A DNA stretch of 64,000 nt. It comes from an uncultured Ruminococcus sp. Its GTDB lineage: Bacteria; Bacillota; Clostridia; Oscillospirales; Ruminococcaceae. The DNA is taken from NCBI GenBank assembly GCA_902787825.1, contig CADAHS010000004.1, forward strand, positions 107,953 through 171,952. Reading direction: 5' to 3'. This document shows, piece after piece, positions 1-9,728 of the stretch. The translations under genes and the position numbers were made by a program. The notes under the pieces were generated by a model that had not been told where the DNA came from, did not search any database, and saw nothing but the letters and a program-made list of their open reading frames with translations. Each line of letters starts with the position of its first letter. Position 1 is the first letter of the stretch.

Positions 1-277
1 AATTCAGAGTACGGTCGGAGTTGGCAATATTAATTGTCACCTGTGCAAACTGGGATTTTGGGCGTGTCTGCGTGCCGTGAAATATAACTCCGGACATTTT
101 TTCATCCCGCATTGCTTTTGTAGACTGTTCGCCCATTACCCAACGCATGGCATCACTGATATTACTTTTTCCTGAACCGTTGGGTCCAACAACAGCCGTA
201 ATGCCCTTATTGAATTTTAATTCTGTCTTATCCGGGAATGACTTGAAGCCCTGGATCTCCAGTGATTTTAAATACAT
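1..277 (-). CDS. smc: SMC chromosome condensation ATPase, N-terminal part (cut by window edge)
   Basis: The first 92 codons of the Structural Maintenance of Chromosomes protein are present; the rest lies beyond base 1. The ABC-type ATPase head begins [14 protein letters not shown], followed by the Walker A loop GPNGSGKS at residues 31-38 and the head segment ending FHGT. SMC works as a dimer with ScpA/ScpB to compact and segregate the chromosome. The ATG is at 275-277, and the first 50 bases overlap the 3' end of the radical SAM gene, so the two are probably translationally coupled. An rnc, radical SAM, smc order is common in Clostridia; ftsY would be expected next outside the window. Confidence 0.95.
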   Translation of the reverse strand, partial: MYLKSLEIQGFKSFPDKTELKFNKGITAVVGPNGSGKSNISDAMRWVMGEQSTKAMRDEKMSGVIFHGTQTRPKSQFAQVTINIANSDRTLN

Positions 278-1277
278 CTAAATAATCTCCGTTTATTTTT
301 ATCTCAAATCTGTTAAGAGTGTTATCTGACAGGATATTACACTTCAGCCCTGCTTTTTCAATGGCGTTTAGATTACTTCTTTTATGACCGGTAACTATAC
401 TGTGGTCACGATTGCAAATACTGATATCAAGCATCTTCAGCTTATTATCAACAGCATATTTCAGTATGCTTGTCAGAATGATCCTGCTGTACACCAATTC
501 GCTGAATGCAGGATGATAATAACCTGCAACAACATTGTTTTGTACAAGCTCAGATGAATGCAGACCAAGCTTGATCACATCTATTTCTGCGTTTTTAAAC
601 TTACAGACCATTTCTGCACAAAGATCAACTACAGTTTCAAATGGCATAAGCTTGTACTCGTTATTATTATAAAGCTGTGCAAGCTTTGTTCCCTCAAGCA
701 CCACAACAGGATAGATGCGAACGGTTCTGGGCGAAAGAGCAATGATTTTCCTCATTGTTTCAAGTTCACGTTCATAGCTGCTTTTATACAGACCGACCAT
801 CATTTGCAGTCCAAGCTCAAAACCGTAATTCTTTATAAGCTTACACGCATTATTAACATCATTTTCACTATGACCACGTTCGTTAGCTTCAAGCACTTCA
901 TCACATAATGACTGAGCACCAAGCTCAATAGAGGTGACATTGTATTTATTCAGGATATCAAGCACATCTTCGTTGATGTAATCGGGTCGTGTTGAGATCC
1001 TGATACCTTTGAATTTGTCTTTGCCTATAAACTCATTGGCAGCTTCAAGCAGCTCAAGCATATAATCTTTCGGAACTGCTGTAAAGCTTCCGCCAAAAAA
1101 TGCGATCTCAGTTTGTGATTTATCGGCTATCTGCGAATAAGCTTGACAACAGATACGTCTTACATCATCGGCGTGCGGTATTTCAGCTGTTCCTGTTATG
1201 GTTCTCTGATTGCAGAATGCACACAAATGCGGACAGCCGACGTGAGTAACAAAAATCGAAACGTTACTGTGCTTCAT
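228..1277 (-). CDS. ELP3-type radical SAM protein
   Basis: This 349-residue protein has a radical SAM 4Fe-4S motif CX3CX2C at C15, C19 and C22, followed by a GGSF motif (about residues 62-65) typical of SAM binding. The layout resembles the radical SAM domain of the Elp3/oxygen-independent coproporphyrinogen oxidase-like family, without an acetyltransferase domain. The substrate is unknown. It sits between rnc (14-base overlap at the 5' end) and smc (50-base overlap at the 3' end), so it is co-transcribed with RNA-processing and chromosome genes. That position is widely conserved in Clostridia and suggests an RNA- or translation-related job, which is inference only. Confidence 0.85.
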   Translation of the reverse strand: MKHSNVSIFVTHVGCPHLCAFCNQRTITGTAEIPHADDVRRICCQAYSQIADKSQTEIAFFGGSFTAVPKDYMLELLEAANEFIGKDKFKGIRISTRPDYINEDVLDILNKYNVTSIELGAQSLCDEVLEANERGHSENDVNNACKLIKNYGFELGLQMMVGLYKSSYERELETMRKIIALSPRTVRIYPVVVLEGTKLAQLYNNNEYKLMPFETVVDLCAEMVCKFKNAEIDVIKLGLHSSELVQNNVVAGYYHPAFSELVYSRIILTSILKYAVDNKLKMLDISICNRDHSIVTGHKRSNLNAIEKAGLKCNILSDNTLNRFEIKINGDYLDVFKITGDPGLQVIPG

Positions 1278-1965
1278 AGCCCATTAATGAAAGCGCTTCT
1301 TTGGCAGCGTTTTGTTCAGCAGATTTTTTTGAACGTCCGCTTCCCTCTCCGATAACGTTGCTGTTGAGCATTACTTGGACAGTAAATTTCTTATCATGAT
1401 CTGGTCCTGATTCTCCTGTAAGAACGTACTCAACTTTTTCCTCTGGATTTTTCTGAATTACCTCCTGCAATGCGGTCTTATAATCGACAAAGCTTACAAC
1501 ACTGTGTGGTTTAATATCATCAGGAATAAATGAAAGGACGTATTTTGAGGCAGCTTTTAACCCTCCGTCGAGATAAATGGCAGCAATGACAGCTTCAAAT
1601 GCATCAGATACTATCGAAGGTCTTTCTCGTCCTCCTGTAAGTTCTTCACCCTTGCCAAGAAAAATGAAATCTCCAAGGTCGATTTTTTTAGAGAAATCAT
1701 ATAAAGCCTTTTCACAGACAAGAGATGCTCTCATTTTGGTAAGCTCGCCTTCCGGAAGATGTTTGAAATGCTCAAAAATGTAATCTGAAATTACAACTGA
1801 AAGCACGGAGTCTCCGAGAAATTCAAGCCTTTCGTTGCTGTTTCTTTGTCTTTTGCTCTCATTTGCAAACGACGAATGCGAAAGTGCCTCATAAAGCAGC
1901 CTTTCATTATTGAATTTATAATTGATCTTTTGTTGAAATTGTTTAAGAGTTTCCTTCTCGTTCAA
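1264..1965 (-). CDS. rnc: Ribonuclease III
   Basis: RNase III cleaves double-stranded RNA in rRNA and mRNA processing. The 233-residue length is normal. The catalytic signature NERLEFLGDSV lies at residues 44-54, with E48 and D52 as metal-binding residues, and a second acidic cluster DAFEAVIAAIYLDGG follows near residue 120. A double-stranded RNA-binding domain fills about residues 155-230. The start codon is TTG (1963-1965), placed nine bases after an AAGGAG ribosome site; no ATG fits. The gene follows plsX directly, without the acpP gene that often separates them in Firmicutes, and overlaps the radical SAM gene downstream. Confidence 0.96.
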   Translation of the reverse strand: MNEKETLKQFQQKINYKFNNERLLYEALSHSSFANESKRQRNSNERLEFLGDSVLSVVISDYIFEHFKHLPEGELTKMRASLVCEKALYDFSKKIDLGDFIFLGKGEELTGGRERPSIVSDAFEAVIAAIYLDGGLKAASKYVLSFIPDDIKPHSVVSFVDYKTALQEVIQKNPEEKVEYVLTGESGPDHDKKFTVQVMLNSNVIGEGSGRSKKSAEQNAAKEALSLMGYEAQ

Positions 1966-2028
1966 ATGTTATCACTCCTTTATTGGAGTCAGCATACGTT
2001 TACATATATGCTGAACTATGTAGCGGGG

Positions 2029-3039
2029 TCATTCGTCCGAATCGGTATCATCAAGTTCGGAAAGAGCCTGTGCTATCGTATCTATAACTTTAGTTTCAGT
2101 AAACAGCTTAGCTTGTCTGATGGCATTGTAAAATGCTTTTTCATCAGAGCTTCCATGTGCTTTGATGACAGGTTTTGCTGTGCCAAGCAGAGGCGCTCCG
2201 CCGTACTCTGAATAATCTACCTTTTTCTTGAAATCCTTGATATTCTTCATTACCATTGCGGCTGCAAGCTTTGTCTTGACATTCTTTTTGAAGATACCTT
2301 TAAGCTCATTAGAGAAGAATTTTCCCATTCCCTCGTAAAGTTTGAGCATAAGATTACCACAGAATCCATCTGCAACGCAAACATCACAATCTCCAAGTGG
2401 AAGCTGACGTGCTTCGATATTTCCTATAAAATTTACAGGAGCATTTTCAAAGAGCTGATAAGCTTCTTTGTCAACATCTCTGCCTTTAGATTCCTCTGCA
2501 CCAATGTTTGCAAGTGCAACTCTTGGCTTATCGATCTTCATGATCTTGTTCATATACGCTGAACCCATTATTCCGAATTCTATCAGCATTTTAGCGGTGC
2601 ATACGGTATTAGCGCCGCTGTCAAGCAGCATCGTTGGTGCACCTGCCGTTGGAAGGATAGTAGCAAGCGCAGGCTTCTTAACTTTTTTGATACGCTTTAC
2701 AATGAACGATCCACCGGCAACAAGTGCGCCTGTCGATCCGGCTGAAACAAAAGCGTCGCCCTCACCCTGTGCAAGCATTCTCATACCAACAGCCATTGAG
2801 CTGTCCTTTTTGCTGGTTCGGATAAACATAGGATTATCGCATATTTCTATAACACTATCGGCATGCTTTATTTTAAGCTGCGAAATATCAAGCTCGTTTT
2901 TCTGAGCGCACTGTCTGATCTTATTCTCATCACCAACAAGTGTAACATCTACGCTAAAATCATTATGTGCTTTTATTGAGCCTTTTATTACTTCAAGCGG
3001 TGCATTATCTCCGCCGAAAGCATCTATTACAATATTCAT
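2029..3039 (-). CDS. plsX: Phosphate acyltransferase PlsX
   Basis: PlsX makes acyl-phosphate from acyl-ACP and phosphate, the first step of phospholipid synthesis in most Gram-positive bacteria; the acyl-phosphate is used by PlsY. The 336-residue protein starts MNIVIDAFGGDNAP, the family's N-terminal nucleotide-like signature, and contains GSTGALVAGG and a conserved DGFCGN segment. The ATG at 3037-3039 follows a GAGGAGGT ribosome site. It lies 11 bases after trmFO and is presumably part of the long topA-trmFO-plsX-rnc transcript. It has no FapR-like operator that I can see. Confidence 0.96.
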   Translation of the reverse strand: MNIVIDAFGGDNAPLEVIKGSIKAHNDFSVDVTLVGDENKIRQCAQKNELDISQLKIKHADSVIEICDNPMFIRTSKKDSSMAVGMRMLAQGEGDAFVSAGSTGALVAGGSFIVKRIKKVKKPALATILPTAGAPTMLLDSGANTVCTAKMLIEFGIMGSAYMNKIMKIDKPRVALANIGAEESKGRDVDKEAYQLFENAPVNFIGNIEARQLPLGDCDVCVADGFCGNLMLKLYEGMGKFFSNELKGIFKKNVKTKLAAAMVMKNIKDFKKKVDYSEYGGAPLLGTAKPVIKAHGSSDEKAFYNAIRQAKLFTETKVIDTIAQALSELDDTDSDE

Positions 3040-3050
3040 TGCTTACCTCC

Positions 3051-4370
3051 TCATTTAATAAGCTTCAGGATTTCATCAAGATCATCAAGACCTCTCTGGG
3101 CGATCATTTTATATTTAAGCTTTTTATCCCTGATCCTTTCGGGCAATTCGGGCAGTATTCCCATATTACACCCCATCGGCTGGAATTTGTCCACCGACTC
3201 ATCGGAAATGTAATTTGCCAGAGCACCAAGCATCGTCGTTTGCGGGAGATCGATCGCTTCAAGTCCACGCAAGCTTCTTGACATACTTAACCCGGCAAAG
3301 ATCCCGCTCGCTGCTGATTCAATATATCCTTCAACTCCGGTTATCTGTCCAGCAAAGTAGATATGCTCATTGTTACGCATACAAAACTGTTTTGTGAGTA
3401 GTTTCGGTGAATTAATGAATGTATTTCTGTGCATGACCCCGTACCTCATAAACTCAGCATTATCAAGTCCTGGGATCATTGAAAAAACACGTTTTTGCTC
3501 TCCGAATTTAAGATTGGTCTGAAATCCTACTAAATTATACAAACTGCCTGCTGAATTTTCTGCACGAAGCTGCACGACAGCGTATGGTCTGTTCCCTGTT
3601 CGTGGATCCGTCAGACCTACGGGCTTCAGAGGACCAAATCGCATTGTGTCCTCGCCACGTTTGGCAAGAACTTCTATCGGCATACAGCCTTCGTAGACTT
3701 TAAAACCGTCCTTGCTGAAATGTTCTTTGTCAAATTCCTTCAGCTCGGCACTTTCAGCGTTTACAAGTTCATTATAAAACGAAAGATACTCTTGCTTGTT
3801 CATCGGACAGTTGATATAGTCAGCCTCTCCCTTGCCATACCTTGATGCAAAAAACACTTTTTGTTTATCAAGACTGTCAAATGTAACTATCGGTGCAGCT
3901 GCATCGTGAAAGTAAAGATACTCGCCGCAAAGCTCTTTAATGCTTTTTGCAAGCGTATCGCTTGTGAGCGGACCGGTTGCAATAATAACATCACCGTCAG
4001 GGATTTGAGTGACCTCATGATTTATAACAGTAATGCTTTCATCGTTCATGATCTTTTCAGTGATATAGTCAGAAAACTTAGTTCTGTCAACAGCAAGCGC
4101 ACCGCCGGCAGATACTCTTGAAGCTTGTGCAGCCTGCATAGTCAGCGAACCAAGCTTTCTCATTTCTTCTTTTAACATTCCTGCGGCTGAATCGATCCTG
4201 TCTGCTTTAAGGGAATTTGAGCATACAAGTTCAGCAAATCCTTTGTATTTGTGTGCCGGACTATATTTTTCGGGTTTCATCTCATAAAGTTCAGTATGAA
4301 TCCCATTTTTAGAAAGCTGCCAGGCTGCTTCAACACCTGCAAGTCCAGCTCCAATGACCTTAACCTTCAT
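3051..4370 (-). CDS. trmFO: Folate/FAD-dependent tRNA (uracil-54-C5)-methyltransferase TrmFO
   Basis: TrmFO uses methylenetetrahydrofolate and FADH2 to make ribothymidine at position 54 of tRNA. The 439-residue product begins with the FAD-binding Rossmann motif GAGLAG (residues 7-12), carries the family block VCSNSLKAD and a second nucleotide-binding segment FAGQITGVEGY near residue 345. Length and motifs match the family. Its start overlaps the last 11 bases of topA, as in many Firmicutes, where topA and trmFO are adjacent. Confidence 0.96.
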   Translation of the reverse strand: MKVKVIGAGLAGVEAAWQLSKNGIHTELYEMKPEKYSPAHKYKGFAELVCSNSLKADRIDSAAGMLKEEMRKLGSLTMQAAQASRVSAGGALAVDRTKFSDYITEKIMNDESITVINHEVTQIPDGDVIIATGPLTSDTLAKSIKELCGEYLYFHDAAAPIVTFDSLDKQKVFFASRYGKGEADYINCPMNKQEYLSFYNELVNAESAELKEFDKEHFSKDGFKVYEGCMPIEVLAKRGEDTMRFGPLKPVGLTDPRTGNRPYAVVQLRAENSAGSLYNLVGFQTNLKFGEQKRVFSMIPGLDNAEFMRYGVMHRNTFINSPKLLTKQFCMRNNEHIYFAGQITGVEGYIESAASGIFAGLSMSRSLRGLEAIDLPQTTMLGALANYISDESVDKFQPMGCNMGILPELPERIRDKKLKYKMIAQRGLDDLDEILKLIK

Positions 4371-6450
4371 TGCTCAGATCCTTTTCGTAGCCGCAATCGG
4401 GCTTATGACAAAGAAGCAATCCGTGCTTTCCACCCTTTTGAAACAGCGTAGAACCGCACTTTGGACAGGTCTCTTCGGTCGGAAGATCCCATGTCATGAA
4501 CTCACAGTTCGGGTTGTCCTCACAGCCGTAATACTTCTTTCCCTTCTTGGATTTTTTCAGTAGTATTTTTTTACCACAGAATGGACATTTTCCGTTCATT
4601 TCCTGAACGATCCTTTTGGTGTTGGTGCACTCCGGGAATCCTGAGCACGCAAGGAACTTGCCATATCTGCCTATTTTTATGACCATAGGCTTTCCGCACT
4701 TTTCACATACCTGATCTGTCTGCTCGCTTGGTATCTTGACACGTTTTCCGTCCATTGCTTTTTCAGCATCATTCAGCTCACGATCAAATTCTCCATAAAA
4801 ATCCTGGAGAGTTTTAATCCAGCTCTTTTTGCCGTTTTCGACCTGGTCAAGACTATTTTCCATATTAGCAGTGAATTTTACGTCAACTATTTTCTTGAAA
4901 TGCTCGCTCATAAGTTCATTGGTTACTTCGCCAAGAGTAGTTGGCTTCAGCTGCTTTCCGTCACGCTCGACGTAATTCCTTGCAAGAATAGTAGTGATCG
5001 TGGGAACGTAGGTTGAAGGTCTGCCTATACCTGTTTCTTCAAACGCTTTGACAAGTGTAGCCTCTGTGTATCTCGGAGGAGGCTGAGTGAAATGTTGGTT
5101 GCCTTCAAGTGATTTAACGTTGACAGTGTCACCCTTTTTTATTGGCGGAAGAACATTTTTCTTTTCGCCATCTTCGTCTTTGCTCTCTTCATATAGCACA
5201 GTAAATCCGTCAAATTTTACGGAGTAGCCTGTTGCTTTGAAAATACAGTTATCTGCAATGATGTCAACAGAAACAGTATCCATCAGACAATTAGCCATTT
5301 GCGAAGCGATAAATCTTTCCCAGATGAGCTTATAAAGCTTATACTGGTCGTTGGTCACGCCACTTGCTTTTACCTCATCGGGGGTAAGCTCAGGGTGAGT
5401 AGGTCTTATTGCTTCATGAGCATCCTGCGAATTTCCTTTTGACTTATACACTCGTGGAGATTCCGGAAGATAGCTATCTCCGTATTTTGCTCTGATGAAA
5501 TCAGTTGCGGCATTTCTTGCTTCGTCAGATATACGAAGGCTGTCAGTTCTCATGTATGTTATAAGACCTGTTTGTCCCATTGACTTTATTTCGACACCTT
5601 CATAAAGCTCTTGTGCAGTTTTCATTGTTCTTCTGCCTTGAAAACCAAGCTTTCTTGATGCTTCCTGCTGTAATGTCGATGTTGTAAATGGTGCAGCCGG
5701 TGTTTTTTTGTGAACGCTCTTTTTAACCTTATCGACACTGAATTGTGCATTTTCAAGTCTTTTAAGAATAATATCGGTCTGTTCTTTGCTGACAAGCTCG
5801 ACTTTTTCTCCATCAACTGTATTAAGCTTTGCGGAAAATGACTTTCTGCTGCCGTTGGCAATAAACTTTCCGTCTATTGACCAGTATTCCTGCGACTGAA
5901 AATTTCTGATCTCATTTTCCCTGTCGCAGATCATTTTTACTGCTACCGATTGCACTCTTCCTGCGGAGAGACCTCTTCTTATTTTTCTCCAGAGAAACGG
6001 AGATAGTTTATAACCAACGATACGATCGAGTATTCTTCTTGCCTGCTGTGCATTGACAAGATTAAGATCAATAGTTCTTGGATTAGCCATGCCGGCTTTA
6101 ATACCGCTTTGTGTTATCTCATTGAAAGTCACTCTGTTTTTATCTGAAAGATCAAGTCCGAGGAGCTGTGCGAGATGCCATGAAATTGCTTCTCCTTCTC
6201 GATCAGGGTCTCCTGCGAGATAAACATTGTCACAGGCTTTGGCTTTCTTTTTTATTTCTTTGATAAGAGATTCCTTCTCTTTGATATTGACATACATAGG
6301 TTCAAAGTTATTATCTATGTCAACAGCGAGTTTCGATTTTGGCAGGTCACGCAGATGTCCCATTGATGCAACGACCTCATAATCACCGCTGAGGTATCTC
6401 TTAATTGTTTTCACCTTGGTTGGTGACTCAACTATAATTAGATTAGACAA
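4360..6450 (-). CDS. topA: DNA topoisomerase I (type IA)
   Basis: This enzyme relaxes negatively supercoiled DNA through a transient 5'-phosphotyrosine. The 696-residue protein has an N-terminal Toprim domain (IVESPTK, later DPDREGEAI), the active-site block GLITYMRTDS near residue 295, and three C-terminal four-cysteine zinc ribbons from about residue 580. The start codon is TTG (6448-6450), preceded by a GGAGAA ribosome site; the first residues MSNLIIVESPTK match the family, so the non-ATG start is well placed. dprA ends 22 bases upstream and trmFO overlaps downstream, giving the frequent dprA-topA-trmFO order. Confidence 0.97.
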   Translation of the reverse strand: MSNLIIVESPTKVKTIKRYLSGDYEVVASMGHLRDLPKSKLAVDIDNNFEPMYVNIKEKESLIKEIKKKAKACDNVYLAGDPDREGEAISWHLAQLLGLDLSDKNRVTFNEITQSGIKAGMANPRTIDLNLVNAQQARRILDRIVGYKLSPFLWRKIRRGLSAGRVQSVAVKMICDRENEIRNFQSQEYWSIDGKFIANGSRKSFSAKLNTVDGEKVELVSKEQTDIILKRLENAQFSVDKVKKSVHKKTPAAPFTTSTLQQEASRKLGFQGRRTMKTAQELYEGVEIKSMGQTGLITYMRTDSLRISDEARNAATDFIRAKYGDSYLPESPRVYKSKGNSQDAHEAIRPTHPELTPDEVKASGVTNDQYKLYKLIWERFIASQMANCLMDTVSVDIIADNCIFKATGYSVKFDGFTVLYEESKDEDGEKKNVLPPIKKGDTVNVKSLEGNQHFTQPPPRYTEATLVKAFEETGIGRPSTYVPTITTILARNYVERDGKQLKPTTLGEVTNELMSEHFKKIVDVKFTANMENSLDQVENGKKSWIKTLQDFYGEFDRELNDAEKAMDGKRVKIPSEQTDQVCEKCGKPMVIKIGRYGKFLACSGFPECTNTKRIVQEMNGKCPFCGKKILLKKSKKGKKYYGCEDNPNCEFMTWDLPTEETCPKCGSTLFQKGGKHGLLLCHKPDCGYEKDLSNEG

Positions 6451-6471
6451 GATTATTCTCCATTCTTTGTG

Positions 6472-7689
6472 TTAATTTGCAAGTTCAAACTGATTTCCCG
6501 GTAAACTTCTGACAACACCATCAAGCTCAAGCATTGTCAATGTTGAGAGTACAGTTGAGATATCAAGACCTGTTTTCAGACTTATACCGTCAGCAAGTGT
6601 CCTTCCTTGTTCGAGGACTTTGCATATTGAAGCTTCATTTTCATCAAGTTCAGAATAATCGATTTCCGGTTTATTCTCGGGTGCTTCGTTTTTTGTATCA
6701 GGCTTTATTTCTGTCTTTGCTTGTTTTACTTCTTTGTCCTCCCTGCTGTAAAGATCCGAATCATCAGCAGGCAGACTGAATTCACCAAGATCTTTAGTGA
6801 AAGGAAAACTATCGAAGTTATCAAGTGCAAGTCTGTATACAACATCCTCGGCATTAAAAAGAGGAATGCATTCGTTCCTTAAAAGATACCTCTGTCCAAA
6901 GTATCTTTTATCCTCCAGATCTGACGGCGGAACTACAAAAACAGGTTTGCCCTGTGAAGTAGCGTGTTTATAGTTATTTAATCCATGACTTGTGATACTT
7001 GCTTCGATGAAGACAACACCTCTTGAGATACCAACGAGTATTCTGTTTCTGAGCTGGAATGCACCGCCAAACGGTTTTTCGCCTGGCAGAAATTCAGATA
7101 TTACTGCCCCGTTCTGAGCGATCTTCTTTTTCACATCAAGAGTTCCTTCCGGATAATCGTGATCAAGAGCAGTACCGCAGACAGCGATAGTCGGTTTGTT
7201 GTTTTCAAGAGAAACATCATTTGCGATGCGGTCGATTCCGTTTGCAAAGCCCGATGCAAGAACAATATCCTTGCTTATCAGATCATTACAAATAAATCTG
7301 CATATGTTCATAGAATAATCAGACGGCTTTCTTGTTCCGACAACTGAGATTATACATGAATGGTTTAAAAAGTCAAGGTTACCGTAACTGAATAGTACAG
7401 CAGGAGGATCCGCTATATATTTCAGTATCTGAGGATAGCCCTCACTTTCATAACAATACACGTTAATATTCTTGTCAATGCAATCATCAAGAATTTTCTG
7501 AGCATCATTTTGCGTCAGCTTATCTGCGAGTTTATACTCTTTATCTGTAACGCCGCTTACCTCATGATCCATAACTGCTTTATAAAACTCTTGTGGATCG
7601 TCGTAGTTTGCCGAAAGTTCCCATATGCGGGCGTTACCTGTACCGAATATCATTCTCAGCAAAAGCCAGACTATTCGTTTATCATTCAA
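6472..7689 (-). CDS. dprA: DNA processing protein DprA
   Basis: DprA protects incoming single-stranded DNA and loads RecA during natural transformation. The 405-residue protein has the Rossmann-like core with GTRKPSDYS and SGFANGIDRIA around residues 120-170, an RNRI block near residue 215, and a C-terminal winged-helix region after a charged linker. The start is TTG at 7687-7689 with an AGAGGTGA ribosome site seven bases upstream, overlapping the end of the methyltransferase gene by four bases. With comEC elsewhere in the window it suggests at least a partial DNA-uptake apparatus. Confidence 0.93.
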   Translation of the reverse strand: MNDKRIVWLLLRMIFGTGNARIWELSANYDDPQEFYKAVMDHEVSGVTDKEYKLADKLTQNDAQKILDDCIDKNINVYCYESEGYPQILKYIADPPAVLFSYGNLDFLNHSCIISVVGTRKPSDYSMNICRFICNDLISKDIVLASGFANGIDRIANDVSLENNKPTIAVCGTALDHDYPEGTLDVKKKIAQNGAVISEFLPGEKPFGGAFQLRNRILVGISRGVVFIEASITSHGLNNYKHATSQGKPVFVVPPSDLEDKRYFGQRYLLRNECIPLFNAEDVVYRLALDNFDSFPFTKDLGEFSLPADDSDLYSREDKEVKQAKTEIKPDTKNEAPENKPEIDYSELDENEASICKVLEQGRTLADGISLKTGLDISTVLSTLTMLELDGVVRSLPGNQFELAN

Positions 7690-8498
7690 AGATCATCACC
7701 TCTGCACATCTCCCAAAGTATGATCGAACCGGCAGTAGCAACATTGAGCGAGTTAATATTGCCGTGCATTCTGATAGTTATTCTTTCGTCGCAAAGTGAA
7801 ATATCATCAGCACAGAGCCCATTACCCTCATTGCCAAGTACAACACCGCAGCCTTTTCCAAGCCCGGCATTCGTTACTGAAACAGCATCTTTATCAATCA
7901 CTGAGGCATAGAGCCTGATACGACGTTCTTTAAATGCTTTGGCAACAATATTCAGATTCTCGGCTGAGTAGATGTTTAATCTGAATATCGAACCGACTGC
8001 CGATCTGAGAACTTTTGGATTATAAAGCTCACAGCAGTTTTTACACATGATAACTGCATCAACGCCAACAGCGTCGGCTGTTCTCAGAAGTGTCCCGACA
8101 TTTCCCGGATCCTGAAGATCATCAAGTATAAGATATTTCCCATTAGCGTCAAGTAAATCCCCAGAAAGAACTGTTTCAGAATATTCAGCGATAACAAATA
8201 TACCCTGCGGATACTGTGAATCGGAGATCTTTTGTGAGATCTCCTCATCTATCGTGTAAAACTGATCGAAGCTTTCGAACCAGGAGCTGTCGATATAATC
8301 ACTATATTTTTCAAGTGCTTTATTTGTAGCAAAGCAGGCGTTGATTACAAGATCGTTTTGCAGCCAGCTATCAAAAGCGTCCTTGCATGACCTTGCTCCT
8401 TCAAGCACGAACTGACCTGCTTCACGCCTGTACTTCTTGCTTGTTGCAAGCTTAACAAAGTGTTTGATTTTAGGATTGTCCCTGCTTGTTATATGCAT
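7686..8498 (-). CDS. TrmH/SpoU-family RNA 2'-O-methyltransferase
   Basis: A 270-residue SpoU-class (trefoil-knot) methyltransferase, probably acting on 23S rRNA. The N-terminal part (ITSRDNPKIKHFVKL) is the substrate-binding domain of this class; the C-terminal knot carries DDLQDPGNVGTLLRTADAVG near residue 130, GNEGNGL near residue 225 and a SLNVATAGSIILWE block. The exact nucleotide modified cannot be told from sequence. It follows the terminator of the infC operon and overlaps dprA by four bases, so the two are co-translated. The region before it (8499-8545) shows no convincing promoter. Confidence 0.9.
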   Translation of the reverse strand: MHITSRDNPKIKHFVKLATSKKYRREAGQFVLEGARSCKDAFDSWLQNDLVINACFATNKALEKYSDYIDSSWFESFDQFYTIDEEISQKISDSQYPQGIFVIAEYSETVLSGDLLDANGKYLILDDLQDPGNVGTLLRTADAVGVDAVIMCKNCCELYNPKVLRSAVGSIFRLNIYSAENLNIVAKAFKERRIRLYASVIDKDAVSVTNAGLGKGCGVVLGNEGNGLCADDISLCDERITIRMHGNINSLNVATAGSIILWEMCRGDDL

Positions 8499-8545
8499 CG
8501 ATACCGCCGCCTTTTCCCTGATTTTGGCACCTTAATATATAACAA

Positions 8546-8575
8546 AACACGCATATCCGTTAAAACATGCGTGTT
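8546..8575 (-). terminator. Terminator after rplT
   Basis: Nine-base inverted arms (AACACGCAT and its complement) lie eight bases after the rplT stop. Read on the minus strand, the hairpin is followed by TTGTTATATATT, a weak T-tract. It likely ends most infC-rpmI-rplT transcripts. Confidence 0.75.
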
Positions 8576-8583
8576 AGTATTTA

Positions 8584-8937
8584 TTAAAGAGCAGCCTTTG
8601 CCTTTTCAACGATCGCAGTAAAACCTGCGGGGTCATTGATAGCTATTTCTGACAGCATTTTTCTATTCAAGCTGATGCCTGCCTTGTTAAGACCGTTCAT
8701 CAAAGTTGAATAGTTCATGCCGTTGAGCTTTGCAGCAGCTGAGATTCTTGTGATCCACAGCTTTCTGAAATCTCTCTTTCTTGCTTTTCTTCCGATATAT
8801 GCATACTGTCCTGACTTCATTACGGCTTCTTTAGCCATCTTGAAGTGCTTGCTCTTGGCACCGAAATATCCCTTAGCAAGCTTCAGAGTTTTGTTTCTTC
8901 TCTTACGAGTCATCATTGCTCCCTTAACACGAGCCAT
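8584..8937 (-). CDS. rplT: Ribosomal protein L20
   Basis: The 117-residue L20 binds 23S rRNA early in 50S assembly and, in Firmicutes, represses its own operon by binding the leader mRNA. It has the usual basic N-terminus ([25 protein letters not shown]) and the block [14 protein letters not shown] strong AGGAGGT ribosome site precedes the ATG. It is the last gene of the infC-rpmI-rplT operon. Confidence 0.98.
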   Translation of the reverse strand: MARVKGAMMTRKRRNKTLKLAKGYFGAKSKHFKMAKEAVMKSGQYAYIGRKARKRDFRKLWITRISAAAKLNGMNYSTLMNGLNKAGISLNRKMLSEIAINDPAGFTAIVEKAKAAL

Positions 8938-8986
8938 AGTTATTACCTCCTGAAATTGTTTTAGTTTGTTTCCCTACAACTCGTTA

Positions 8987-9184
8987 TTACTTGTAAGGTA
9001 CAAGGATCTTGATGTTTGCGAGATTTGATTTGTCTGCTACTGCAGCGCCACGAAGAATTCTCTTGCGCTTGTGATCCTTCTGTGTAAGTCTGTGTCTCTT
9101 ATTTACATGCTGGAACTTTACCTTGCCACTGCCTGTAACCTTGAAACGCTTTTTTGCACCGGAATGTGTTTTGATCTTTGGCAT
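8987..9184 (-). CDS. rpmI: Ribosomal protein L35
   Basis: A 65-residue, very basic protein starting MPKIKTHSGAKKRFKVTGSGK, the L35 signature. It is a structural protein of the 50S subunit. It lies between infC (25 bases upstream) and rplT (49 bases downstream), the usual order, with a GGGAGGA ribosome site before its ATG. Confidence 0.98.
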   Translation of the reverse strand: MPKIKTHSGAKKRFKVTGSGKVKFQHVNKRHRLTQKDHKRKRILRGAAVADKSNLANIKILVPYK

Positions 9185-9209
9185 TTTGATTTATCCTCCC
9201 TTAATTAAT

Positions 9210-9728
9210 TTACTTTGAACCCTTCGGAGAAACGAACATCACAAGACTGCGTCCCTCCATTTTTGCTGGCTTGTCAACAACACCGACTTCAGATATGGCT
9301 TCCTTAAACTTTGCAAGCAGTTCCTCTCCAAACTGTGGATGAGCAACTGTACGCTTTCTGAATCTTACAGAAACTTTAAGCTTATCTCCGCCGTTAAGAA
9401 ATTTTACAGCCTGATTAACTTTAGTGTTAAAATCATGAGTATCGATCGTTGAAGACATTCTTATTTCTTTGATGTCTATGATCTTCTGATTCTTCTTAGC
9501 TTCTTTCTCACGTTTGGTCTGTTCAAAACAGAACTTGCCGTAATCCATGATCCTGCACACAGGCGGCTGAGCCTGAGGAGCGATCTTTACAAGGTCAAGA
9601 TCCTGCTGAAACGCAAGTTCCAAAGCCTCACTTGCACTTACTATTCCAAGCTGACTTCCGTCAACGTCGATCAAACGGACTTCCTTATCCTTGATCTCTT
9701 CGTTGATCTGATGTTCCCTGTTGCTAAT
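9210..9728 (-). CDS. infC: Translation initiation factor IF-3 (ATT start)
   Basis: IF-3 keeps 30S subunits free and checks the start codon. The 172-residue product reads (M)SNREHQINEEI, has the N-domain, a lysine-rich linker (QTKREKEAKKNQK) and the C-domain with EIRMS and VRFRKR. The start chosen is the rare ATT codon at 9726-9728, seven bases after a perfect GGAGGTG ribosome site. An ATT/ATA/ATC start is a known hallmark of infC, because IF-3 discriminates against it and so limits its own synthesis. A longer in-frame reading from an upstream ATG would translate through the leader terminator and is not credible. Confidence 0.96.
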   Translation of the reverse strand: MSNREHQINEEIKDKEVRLIDVDGSQLGIVSASEALELAFQQDLDLVKIAPQAQPPVCRIMDYGKFCFEQTKREKEAKKNQKIIDIKEIRMSSTIDTHDFNTKVNQAVKFLNGGDKLKVSVRFRKRTVAHPQFGEELLAKFKEAISEVGVVDKPAKMEGRSLVMFVSPKGSK

